This document shows positions 55,298 to 62,936 of a DNA stretch of 64,000 bases, piece by piece. The stretch spans positions 186,001-250,000 of the forward strand of contig NZ_BOPB01000005.1 of the NCBI RefSeq assembly GCF_016863535.1, in the 5' to 3' direction. The notes under the pieces were generated by a model. The model ran no database searches and was not told the origin of the DNA. It worked only from the letters and a program-made list of their open reading frames with translations. Every line of letters begins with the position of its first letter. Position 1 is the first letter of the stretch. A program made the translations under genes and the position numbers. The stretch is from Micromonospora lutea. GTDB lineage: Bacteria; Actinomycetota; Actinomycetes; Mycobacteriales; Micromonosporaceae.

Positions 55298-56121
55298 ACC
55301 TGACCAGTCGCAGTGAGCGGCTGACCGGCCGGATCTTCCTGATCGCGCTGGTCGTTGTCACCCTGCTGCCGTTCCTGAGCATGCTGTCGGCGGCGCTGCA
55401 ACCGCGCGGCACCGTACCCACCGGCCTGGCCTGGCCGTCGGATCCGCAGTGGGGCAACTTCGCCGACGCCTTCACCGCGGCGAACATGGGCGCCCTGCTG
55501 AAGTCGAGCCTGCTGATCGTGGCCGGGGTGGTGCCGATCGGCGTACTCATCGCCACCATGGCCGGTTTCGGGCTCGGCCACCTGCGGGTGCCCGGCGGTC
55601 ACATCGCCTTCGCACTGCTGCTGCTCGGCCTGACCCTGCCCTTCGAGGCGGTGGTCACCCCGTTGTACTACCAGATGCGCGACCTTGGCCTGCTCAACAC
55701 CCGATGGGCGATCATCCTCCCGCTGATCGGCCTGTACATGCCGTTCGCGGTGTTCTGGATGCGGGCGCACTTCATCAACGTGCCACCCGAACTCTCCGAG
55801 GCGGCCCGAGTCGACGGCAGCAACACCTGGCAACTGTTCTGGCGGGTCCACGTGCCGCTGGCCCGGCCGGCCATCGCCTCGCTGACCATCCTGCTGTTCC
55901 TCTGGACCTGGAACCAGTTCCTGCTCGCCATCGTCATGGTCGACGATGCCACCAAGCGGACGATGGCCGGTGCGCTCGGCGCGTTCCAGGGCCAGTGGGG
56001 GACGGATCTGGTGCTGCTCTGCGCCGGATCGCTGCTTATCCTCACTCCTACCCTGATCGTGTTCCTGATCTTCCAGCGACAGTTCATCAAGGCCCTGCTC
56101 CAGGGCTCCGTGAAGGGATAG
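55294..56121 (+). CDS. Sugar ABC transporter permease (MalG type)
   Basis: 275 residues from GTG 55294, overlapping the upstream stop. Six helices, with EAA loop EAARVDGSNTWQLFWRVHVP and family features ALQPRGTVPTGLAWP and MPFAVFWMRAHF. Second membrane subunit of the same importer. Confidence 0.92.
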   Translation: MNLTSRSERLTGRIFLIALVVVTLLPFLSMLSAALQPRGTVPTGLAWPSDPQWGNFADAFTAANMGALLKSSLLIVAGVVPIGVLIATMAGFGLGHLRVPGGHIAFALLLLGLTLPFEAVVTPLYYQMRDLGLLNTRWAIILPLIGLYMPFAVFWMRAHFINVPPELSEAARVDGSNTWQLFWRVHVPLARPAIASLTILLFLWTWNQFLLAIVMVDDATKRTMAGALGAFQGQWGTDLVLLCAGSLLILTPTLIVFLIFQRQFIKALLQGSVKG

Positions 56122-56125
56122 CGAG

Positions 56126-57271
56126 TTGACCGACCCGCAGATCCACGGGCACGTCGACGAGGGCTTCGGCCCGGTCGCCGACGTTTTCCGGGAAAACTTC
56201 GCCAGCCGGGGTGAGGTGGGCGCCGCCGTCGCCGTCTACCTGCGCGGCCGCAAGGTCGTCGACCTGTACGGCGGACTGGCCGACCCCCGCTCCGGCCGGC
56301 CCTGGCGCGCGGACACGCCCGCCGTGGTCTTCTCCGTCACCAAGGGGATCATGGCGATCTGCGCGTACCTGCTGGTGCAGCAGGGCCGGCTCGACCTGGC
56401 GGCCCCGGTCACCCGCTACTGGCCGGAGTTCGGCCAGCACGGCAAGGCGGAGATCCCGGTGCGCTGGCTGCTCACCCACCAGTCCGGTCTGCCGGCGCTG
56501 GACAAGCCGTTCAGCCGCGAGGAGGTGCTCGCCTGGGATCCGGTGATCAAGGCGATCGAGGCGCAGACTCCACTGTGGAAGCCGGGCACGGCGCACAGCT
56601 ACCACCCGATCACCTACGGCTGGCTGATCGGCGAGGTTGTCCGCCGGATCACCGGTGAGATGCCCGGCGCCTTCCTCACCCGCACCCTCGGCGAACCGCT
56701 CGGCCTGCGTACCTGGATCGGGCTACCGGCCGCCGAACGCGGCGCGGTCGCCTGGATGCTGGGGCCGATCGGCGACACCGGCCCGGACATCGACCCGGTC
56801 TCCGACCGGGCCATCACCATGGGCGGCGCCTTCCCCTTCCCCGCCGACGAGAACAACGAGGTCAGCTTCAACGACCCGGCCATCCAGGCCGCGCAGGTCC
56901 CCGGCGCGGGCGGCATCAGCACGGCCGAGAGCCTGGCCCGCCTCTACGGCGCCTGCGTCTCCGAGATCAACGGACCCCGGCTGCTCACCACCGCGTCCGT
57001 CGACGACGCCATCACCGTCCGGGCCGCCGGTCAACAGGTGTACGGGCACCCCGACGCCGGTCACCGCTGGGGCACCGGGTTCCTCGTCCACTCGTCGCCG
57101 CGCCCGATGCTCGGTGAGCGCAGCTTCGGTCACGACGGCGCGGGTGGGCACCTGGCCTTCGGCGACGACACCCACCAGGTCGGCTTCGGCTATGTCGTCA
57201 ACCAGATGGGCGGAGTCGACGACGAGCGGGGCAACCTGCTCGCCGCGGCGGTGCGGAACTGCCTGGGGTGA
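56126..57271 (+). CDS. Serine hydrolase of the beta-lactamase/EstB family
   Basis: 381 residues from TTG 56126, four bases after the permease stop, with AAGGGA upstream. The SVTKG motif gives Ser70 and Lys73 of the SxxK active site; a Tyr in SYHPITYG matches the YxN position. No signal peptide is seen, so it is cytosolic. Members of this family are esterases, D-amino peptidases or beta-lactamases. Location at the end of a sugar import operon suggests de-esterification of an imported acylated sugar, but this is inference. Confidence 0.87.
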   Translation: MTDPQIHGHVDEGFGPVADVFRENFASRGEVGAAVAVYLRGRKVVDLYGGLADPRSGRPWRADTPAVVFSVTKGIMAICAYLLVQQGRLDLAAPVTRYWPEFGQHGKAEIPVRWLLTHQSGLPALDKPFSREEVLAWDPVIKAIEAQTPLWKPGTAHSYHPITYGWLIGEVVRRITGEMPGAFLTRTLGEPLGLRTWIGLPAAERGAVAWMLGPIGDTGPDIDPVSDRAITMGGAFPFPADENNEVSFNDPAIQAAQVPGAGGISTAESLARLYGACVSEINGPRLLTTASVDDAITVRAAGQQVYGHPDAGHRWGTGFLVHSSPRPMLGERSFGHDGAGGHLAFGDDTHQVGFGYVVNQMGGVDDERGNLLAAAVRNCLG

Positions 57272-57346
57272 CCCCTTGTCACCGCCGAGCCAAAGCGGTA
57301 CGAGGCGTACGGCGTGGCCACGATCCCGCTCGGTCAGGGTCAGCGT

Positions 57347-57383
57347 CGGCCTCGGCGGACCCGTTCGCGCAGGAGACCTTCTG
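57347..57383 (+). repeat. 37-bp exact direct repeat, copy 1 (intergenic)
   Basis: This 37-base stretch, starting CGGCCTCGGCGGACCCG, is identical to 57753-57789 inside the following phosphatase-family gene, where it encodes ASADPFAQETF. Copy 1 lies in the 144-bp gap before that gene, in a different frame from the annotated start, so it looks like a duplicated gene fragment. The neighbouring gap sequence has no other supported feature. Confidence 0.8.
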
Positions 57384-57415
57384 CTTGTCGGCCTTCGTTG
57401 GACAAAGGAGCGGGG

Positions 57416-58207
57416 ATGTCGATCAGTGACCGGGACCTGGCCATCAACGCGGCGGAGGCCGGTGCGGCGGTGGTACGTGCCCACTACGGAACATCGGTGG
57501 TTCGTTTCGCGAAGTCGGCCGGGGACTTCGCCACAACCGCCGACGTCGAGGCGGAAGAGGCCATCCTCGCCGTCCTGCGGGCCGCCCGTCCCGACGACCC
57601 CGTGCTCGCGGAGGAGAGCGGTCGCACCGGAACCGGCGGGAGCGAACGCCTCTGGTTGGTCGACCCGCTGTGCGGGACGCTGAACTTCGCCGTACGCACC
57701 ATGCTGGTCTCGGTCAACGTGGCCTTGCGGGTCGGAACGCGGGTTGTGGTGGCGGCCTCGGCGGACCCGTTCGCGCAGGAGACCTTCTGGACCGACGGCG
57801 TCGAAGCCGGCGTGCGGAGCGCCGGCGTCGATCAGCGGCTCGTTCCATCGGCCGAATCGAGGTTGGTGGACGTCAATCTCGATCCACCGTTTCCCAACAG
57901 GTCGGTGTTCCGGACCGCCCGGCTGCTCGCCCACGAGAGGTTCGGCGAGCGGTTCCGGCCGCGGGTCGTCTCGACCACGCTCGCGGTGGCGTGGGTCGCG
58001 GCCGGGCGGCGCGCGGCGTACGTGACCGACGGTCAGCTCCGCGACAACGTGCACTTCGCGGCGGGCATCGCGCTCTGCGAAGCAGCCGGTTGCGTGGTGA
58101 CCGGAATCGACGGCCGGCCGTGGCGCAGCAGCGTGGGCGGGCTCGTCGCGGCGGCCGACGCGCGTACGCACGCCGATCTGCTGGCGCTCATCGCGGAGCA
58201 GGGGTAG
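57416..58207 (+). CDS. Inositol monophosphatase-family protein with altered metal ligands
   Basis: 263 residues from ATG 57416, behind a perfect AAGGAG. The fold is that of IMPases/histidinol phosphatases: AGDFATTADVEAEEAI, PVLAEESG and WLVDPLCGTLNF. The usual DPxDGT has Cys for the second Asp, and the C-terminal WDxAAG site reads VHFAAG, with His in place of Asp. The second and third metal-binding centres are thus changed, so the enzyme may be inactive, use another metal, or act on another substrate. A 37-bp segment of this gene (57753-57789) is repeated upstream. Confidence 0.82.
   Translation: MSISDRDLAINAAEAGAAVVRAHYGTSVVRFAKSAGDFATTADVEAEEAILAVLRAARPDDPVLAEESGRTGTGGSERLWLVDPLCGTLNFAVRTMLVSVNVALRVGTRVVVAASADPFAQETFWTDGVEAGVRSAGVDQRLVPSAESRLVDVNLDPPFPNRSVFRTARLLAHERFGERFRPRVVSTTLAVAWVAAGRRAAYVTDGQLRDNVHFAAGIALCEAAGCVVTGIDGRPWRSSVGGLVAAADARTHADLLALIAEQG
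57753..57789 (+). repeat. 37-bp exact direct repeat, copy 2 (within the phosphatase-family gene)
   Basis: Identical to 57347-57383, 406 bases away. It encodes residues of the ADPFAQETF region, so this is probably the original copy. Confidence 0.8.
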
Positions 58208-58235
58208 CCCGGACGGGACCGGGACGTCGCTCCCG

Positions 58236-58699
58236 TCAGTCGAGGCAGAACTCGTTGCCCTCGGGGTCGGTCAACACGATGAAGCCCGCTTCGAGTGGCG
58301 GCGCGGGCTCGACCCGACGCAACTGCGTGGCGCCCAACGCGACCAGCCGATCACACTCGGCCTGCAGCGCGGTCATCCGCGCTCCGCTCCGGTGAGCCCG
58401 GGGGCAGCCCGCACGTCGAGGTGCACCCGGTTCTTGACGACCTTGTCCTCCGGCACCTGCTGGAAGAACAGCCGTGGACCGTGCCCCTCCGGGTCTTCAA
58501 TGGCCGCCCTGGTGTTGCGCTGCTCGGGCGGTACGCCGATCCCGGCGAGGAAGTCGTCCCACGCGGCCAGCGGGTCGGCACCCTCGGGAAGGTCGACTCC
58601 GGGTGGGCCGGGGTGGACGTAGCCCAGTGCCTCCCGCCAGAACGTCGACAACGCCGTGGGGTCGTGGGCGTCGAAGGTGACCTGGATGTGGCGGCTCAT
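58236..58699 (-). pseudogene. Frameshifted VOC (glyoxalase-like) protein gene
   Basis: From ATG 58699 the frame encodes HIQVTFDAHDPTALSTFW, GVPPEQRNTRAAIEDPEG, RLFFQQVPEDKVVKNRVHLDV and APGLTGAER, then stops near 58373. The expected continuation, MTALQAECDRLVALGATQL, PLEAGFIVLTDPEGNEFCLD and a stop at 58236, is in another frame. The junction reads GAGCGCGGATG, which becomes continuous if CG is removed, so a 2-bp insertion or a sequencing error broke the gene. VOC proteins of this type are metal-dependent small-molecule enzymes or resistance proteins; function unknown here. Confidence 0.72.
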
Positions 58700-59026
58700 C
58701 ACATTGCTCCAATCGCTCCTGCGTCCGGGGACCACCCTGCCAGCCAGGTCTGACAGGTTGGCCGGTGCGGTGCCGACGAGCGACCTCGGCGCCCTCCTGA
58801 TCGTCGGAGACGACGCTAGCATTCTCAACCTTATCGATGTTAACGTGCGCAGGCGATGCTCCCGCACTTGGCACGGCGGCAGCAGGCACCTTGATGTGAT
58901 CGTCAACATTCAGGACCCGAGGGCTCGCGGGCGGTCATCCGCCGCGCCACGCGGCCGTTCCGGTGGTGTGTGTCGGCCGACGGTGAGCGTCGCGGTAGTT
59001 GTGGGAAGCCTCGCCCGCTGGGCGCG

Positions 59027-59041
59027 ATCCATCTGATGTCT
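59027..59041 (+). promoter_or_regulatory. Upstream TGATGTCT operator-like site
   Basis: ATCCATCTGATGTCT, followed by GGAT so that ATCCA and TGGAT form an outer dyad (59027-59045). It lies 97 bases upstream of the second site at the same promoter, a spacing that could allow looping. Confidence 0.45.
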
Positions 59042-59099
59042 GGATCCCTCCGAGTCATCGTTCTGTCGGCTTCGTATCTTCACACCCGATTCATGGGCG

Positions 59100-59138
59100 T
59101 TGACGTTGCGCGGCGGAAACCTCTAACGTCTGATGTCT
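59100..59138 (+). promoter_or_regulatory. Transporter promoter with overlapping TGATGTCT operator
   Basis: TTGACG (59100-59105), an 18-base spacer and TAACGT (59124-59129) form a promoter. The operator-like TAACGTCTGATGTCT (59124-59138) covers the -10 box. This is the layout expected for repression, possibly by a GntR/FadR-type sugar-acid regulator not encoded in the window. Confidence 0.6.
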
Positions 59139-59218
59139 AAGCACGTGAGTTCCACCACTCCGCCACCGCGTTTCTTGGAGGGATCGCCATGTCCCGTCCC
59201 GGATATGGAGGAACGACC

Positions 59219-60286
59219 ATGAAAAATAGGGCACTACTGAGGCTGAGCCTGACGTTGATCCTCGGCGCTGCGGCCACCGTCGCGGCCGGTTGCGGTGAGG
59301 GCGCGGCCGACGGAACCGGATCGGGCGGCTCCCCGGTCATCGGGGTGGACTATCCCCGCTCCGACACGGACTTCTGGAACTCCTACATCAGATACGTCCC
59401 GCAGTTCGCCGACGACCTGGGCGTCGAGGTCAAGACGACGAACTCGCAGAACGACATCGCCAACCTCATCTCGAACACCCAGACCTTCATCAGTCAGGGC
59501 GTCAAGGGTGTGGTGATGGCGCCACAGGACACCGCCGCGATCGCACCGACGCTGTCCCAACTGGACAGCAAGAAGATCCCGGTGGTCACCATCGACACCC
59601 GGCCGGACACCGGCAACGTGTTCATGGTCGTCCGGGCCGACAACCGCGCCTACGGCACGAAGGCGTGCCGGTTCCTCGGCACCAAGCTCGGTGGCAACGG
59701 CAAGGTCGTCATGCTCCAGGGCGGCCTGGACTCGATCAACGGTCGGGACCGCACCGAGGCGTTCAACGAGTGCATGCAGAAGGAGTTCCCCGGCATCACC
59801 GTCTTCGGCGAGGCCACCGACTGGAAGGCGGACGTGGCGGCGTCGAAGCTGCAGACCCGGTTTGCCTCCGACCCGGACATCAAGGGCATCTACATGCAGT
59901 CGTCATTCGCCCTGTCGGGGACCCTCCAGATCCTCAAGCAGCGGGGTCTCCAGGTGCCGCCGAGCGACCCCAAGCACGTCTTCGTGGTCTCCAACGACGG
60001 CATCCCCGAGGAGCTGAAGAACATCGGCGCCGGGCTGATCGACGCCACCGTCAGCCAGCCCGCCGACCTCTACGCCAGGTACGGCCTGGAGTACGTGCAG
60101 GCGGCGGTCGAGGGCAAGACGTTCCAGCCGGGCCCGACCGAGCACGGCAGCACCATCATCCAGGTGCGCGACGGCCTGCTGGAGGACCAACTGCCGGCAC
60201 CGCTGGTGACGGCGGACGGTGCGCCGATCGCGGGTGAGCCCACCCTGAAGTTCGACGACGCTTCCTTGTGGGGCAACAACGCATGA
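59219..60286 (+). CDS. Ribose/fucose-type sugar ABC transporter binding lipoprotein
   Basis: 355 residues from ATG 59219 (GGAGGAACGACC upstream), which begins the signal peptide directly; ATG 59189 would add ten residues. Lipobox VAAGC near residue 25. The mature part is a Peripla_BP_4 sugar-binding protein: DYPRSDTDFWNSYIRY, QGVKGVVMAPQDTAAI, IPVVTIDTRPDTG, VVMLQGGLDSINGRDRTEAF. It is the first gene of a three-gene importer followed by L-fuconate dehydratase, so L-fucose (or a related 6-deoxy sugar or acid) is the likely ligand. Confidence 0.9.
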   Translation: MKNRALLRLSLTLILGAAATVAAGCGEGAADGTGSGGSPVIGVDYPRSDTDFWNSYIRYVPQFADDLGVEVKTTNSQNDIANLISNTQTFISQGVKGVVMAPQDTAAIAPTLSQLDSKKIPVVTIDTRPDTGNVFMVVRADNRAYGTKACRFLGTKLGGNGKVVMLQGGLDSINGRDRTEAFNECMQKEFPGITVFGEATDWKADVAASKLQTRFASDPDIKGIYMQSSFALSGTLQILKQRGLQVPPSDPKHVFVVSNDGIPEELKNIGAGLIDATVSQPADLYARYGLEYVQAAVEGKTFQPGPTEHGSTIIQVRDGLLEDQLPAPLVTADGAPIAGEPTLKFDDASLWGNNA

Positions 60287-61824
60287 GCGTCATCCCGCAA
60301 GGGCCGACCGACGGGCTGGCCGGTGCCGACCAGCCCGTCGTCGAGGCCGTGCACATCACCAAACGGTTCGGCTCGACGGTGGCGCTGGCCGACGCGGGGA
60401 TCGTGGTCCGTCGTGGCGAGACCCACGCCCTGGTCGGGCGCAACGGCGCTGGCAAGTCCACGCTGGTCAGCATCCTCACCGGGTTGCAGGCGGCCGACAA
60501 CGGCGCGGTGGCCTTCGACGGACGTCCGGCACCGCCCTTGGGCGACCGGGACGGCTGGCGCAGGCGGGTGGCGTGCGTCTACCAGAAATCCACGATCATC
60601 GGCGCGCTCACCGTCGCGGAGAACCTGTTCCTCAACCGGCACGCCCGCAGCCGGGCCGGGTTCATCTGCTGGTCGCGGCTGCGACGTGAGGCGGAGCAAC
60701 TGCTGGCGGCGTGGTCGGTGGAGGTCGACGTACGCCAGCCCGCGTCGACTCTCTCCGTCGAGCAGCGGCAGTTCGTCGAGATCGCCCGGGCGCTCTCCTT
60801 CGGCGCCCGGTTCATCATTCTCGACGAACCGACCGCCCAGCTCGACGGCGCCGGCATCAACCGCCTGTTCCAGCGGATCCGGGAGCTGCGGGCGCAGGGC
60901 GTGACCTTCCTGTTCATCAGTCATCACCTGCAGGAGATCTACGAGATCTGCGACCAGGTGACGGTCTTCCGCGATGCCCGACACATCGTCACCGCCCCGG
61001 TGGCGCAGCTGAGCCGATCGGCGTTGGTCGCCGCGATGACGGGTGAGGACGTGACCTTGCCCGAGGCCGATCATCGGCGGCTGACCGTCGACGCGCCGGT
61101 GCTGCTGTCCGTTCGTGACCTGGTCACCGTCTCCGGTGCCGAGCTCTCCTTCGAGGCTCGGGCGGGCGAGGTGGTGGGCATCGCGGGCGGCGGTGGCAGC
61201 GGCAAGGTCGAGGCCGCCGAGGCGATCGTCGGCCTGGCCCGGCGGGCGGGCGGGACGGTCGTCGTCGATGGTCGGACGTTGCGTCCCGGCAGCGTGCCGG
61301 ACGCTCTCGACGCTGGTGTCGGGCTGGTGCCGCAGGACCGGCACCGCGAAGGGCTGGTTCCGCTGCTGTCCATCGCCGAGAACGTCACCATGACCGTCCC
61401 GCGTCGGATCGGTCGGCGCGGACTCATCTCGCCCGCCCGGCGTGATGCCCTGGCCCGGGACACCATCGCCGATCTGGCGATCAAGGCGGCCGGGCCGCAG
61501 GTGCCGGTCTCCGACCTCTCTGGCGGCAACCAGCAGAAGGTGGTCATGGGTCGGGCACTGGCCAGTGATCCGAAGGTGCTGGTCCTGATCACCCCGACGG
61601 CCGGGGTGGACGTGCGCTCCAAGCAGACGCTGCTCGGTGTGGTCGAGGAGGTACGCCGTCGCGGCACCAGCGTGCTGGTCGTCTCGGACGAACTCGACGA
61701 CCTGCGGATCTGTGATCGCGTACTGGTGATGTTCCAGGGACGGGTCGTCCGCGAGATGCCCCACGGCTGGAGCGACAACGACCTGGTAGCCGCGATGGAA
61801 GGGGTGGACCTCCACCATGTCTGA
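60283..61824 (+). CDS. Sugar ABC transporter ATPase (RbsA type, two domains)
   Basis: 513 residues from ATG 60283 overlapping the previous stop. Two ATPase domains. The first has Walker A GRNGAGKST, signature LSVEQRQF and Walker B FIILDEPTAQLD, all normal. The second has GGGGSGKVE, an intact LSGGNQQK signature, but Walker B reads VLVLITPTAGVDV, without the Asp-Glu pair. Asymmetry between the two sites is usual in RbsA-type ATPases, although loss of the DE pair is stronger than normal. Confidence 0.9.
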   Translation: MSVIPQGPTDGLAGADQPVVEAVHITKRFGSTVALADAGIVVRRGETHALVGRNGAGKSTLVSILTGLQAADNGAVAFDGRPAPPLGDRDGWRRRVACVYQKSTIIGALTVAENLFLNRHARSRAGFICWSRLRREAEQLLAAWSVEVDVRQPASTLSVEQRQFVEIARALSFGARFIILDEPTAQLDGAGINRLFQRIRELRAQGVTFLFISHHLQEIYEICDQVTVFRDARHIVTAPVAQLSRSALVAAMTGEDVTLPEADHRRLTVDAPVLLSVRDLVTVSGAELSFEARAGEVVGIAGGGGSGKVEAAEAIVGLARRAGGTVVVDGRTLRPGSVPDALDAGVGLVPQDRHREGLVPLLSIAENVTMTVPRRIGRRGLISPARRDALARDTIADLAIKAAGPQVPVSDLSGGNQQKVVMGRALASDPKVLVLITPTAGVDVRSKQTLLGVVEEVRRRGTSVLVVSDELDDLRICDRVLVMFQGRVVREMPHGWSDNDLVAAMEGVDLHHV

Positions 61825-62860
61825 GACGCTCTCCACCAGCGCGCGGCCAACCGCCACGCCGCCACCACCTCCACCGGGCGCCTCGTCGCGCAGCCTGGCC
61901 ATCGCGCGACTCCGTGACCTGGCGTTGGTACCGGCGATCATCGCGGTCGCGATCGTCGGGTCGATCGTCAGCCCGGTCTTCCTCAGCACCGACAACATCA
62001 TCAACGTGCTGCAGAGCATGTCGGAGATCGCGATCGTGGTCCTCGCCCAGACCATCGTGCTGATCACCGGCAAGATGGACCTGTCGCTGGAGTCCACCTT
62101 CGGCCTCGCACCGGGTATCGCGGCCTGGCTGGTCGTGGACCCGGCGTTGACCCGGGGCCTCGGACTCGACCTGCTACCGGACGCCTGGGCGGTCCCGGTG
62201 GTGCTGCTCGTCGGCGCTCTCGTGGGTGCCTTCAACGGCCTGCTCATCGTCCGTTTCGGCCTCAACGGCTTCATCGTCACGTTGGGCATGCTGATCGTCC
62301 TGCGCGGTCTGCTCACCGGCATCTCTGGTGGCCAGACCTTCTTCATGCTGCCCGAGTCGATGACCTATCTCGGTTCCGCCACCTGGGCCGGCGTGCCGGC
62401 CTCGATCTGGCTGTCACTGCTGCTGTTCGCCGTCGGGATCGTCGTCCTCGGCTACACCCGCGCAGGTCGGGCGCTGTACGCGATCGGCGGCAACGCCGAC
62501 GCCGCCCGTGCGGCGGGTATCCGCACCGACCGGGTGCTCTGGATGGCCCTCATCGTGGCCAGTGTGCTCGCGGCCCTCGCCGGCCTGCTGATCAGCGGTC
62601 GGCTCGCGGCGGTGCCGTCGGCCCAGGGCAGCGGTGCGATCTTCCAGGTCTTCGCGGCGGCGGTGATCGGTGGCGTCAGCCTCAACGGCGGCAGGGGCAG
62701 CGTCTTCGGCGCCTTCACCGGCGTCCTGCTGCTCTTCATGATCATCAACGTGTTGACCCTGGCCGGGGTGCCCGCGCAGTGGACGAACTTCCTCAACGGC
62801 ACCGTCATCCTGGTGGCCCTCGTGGTCTCCCGTATCACCGGAGGTAAGGCGCAGACGTGA
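61817..62860 (+). CDS. Sugar ABC transporter permease (RbsC type)
   Basis: 347 residues from ATG 61817, overlapping the ATPase gene by eight bases. A Pro-rich N-terminal tail (about 1-25) is followed by about ten membrane helices. Family motifs: [51 protein letters not shown] and [15 protein letters not shown]. It forms the channel of the fucose-type importer. Confidence 0.92.
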   Translation: MSETLSTSARPTATPPPPPPGASSRSLAIARLRDLALVPAIIAVAIVGSIVSPVFLSTDNIINVLQSMSEIAIVVLAQTIVLITGKMDLSLESTFGLAPGIAAWLVVDPALTRGLGLDLLPDAWAVPVVLLVGALVGAFNGLLIVRFGLNGFIVTLGMLIVLRGLLTGISGGQTFFMLPESMTYLGSATWAGVPASIWLSLLLFAVGIVVLGYTRAGRALYAIGGNADAARAAGIRTDRVLWMALIVASVLAALAGLLISGRLAAVPSAQGSGAIFQVFAAAVIGGVSLNGGRGSVFGAFTGVLLLFMIINVLTLAGVPAQWTNFLNGTVILVALVVSRITGGKAQT

Positions 62861-62936
62861 GGCGGCCCGCCCGCCGGCCGGCCCTCATTGCGAGGCAGGC
62901 AACCAGGCCCACCTGTTCGACCTCCCAGGAGTTGTG

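Larger units (their letters stand above)
58700..59218. other. 519-bp regulatory gap before the ribose-type transporter
   Basis: No gene is supported. The left half (58700-58920) is the leader of the VOC gene and includes ATCGATGTTAACG (58833-58845), which looks operator-like but has no partner. The right half carries two TGATGTCT sites and a promoter listed separately. An upstream ATG at 59189 with its own GGAGGG lies 30 bases before the preferred start. Confidence 0.45.

Noticed and set aside
57272..57346. Possible coding fragment (TAEPKRYEAYGVATIPLG) before the phosphatase-family gene
   Set aside because: Only about 25 codons without a start or conserved motif, and adjacent to a duplicated fragment; not enough to call a gene.
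60070..62346. 758-codon open frame antisense to the fucose-type ABC transporter genes
   Set aside because: It spans three overlapping, clearly conserved genes on the plus strand and has compositional bias typical of shadow frames.
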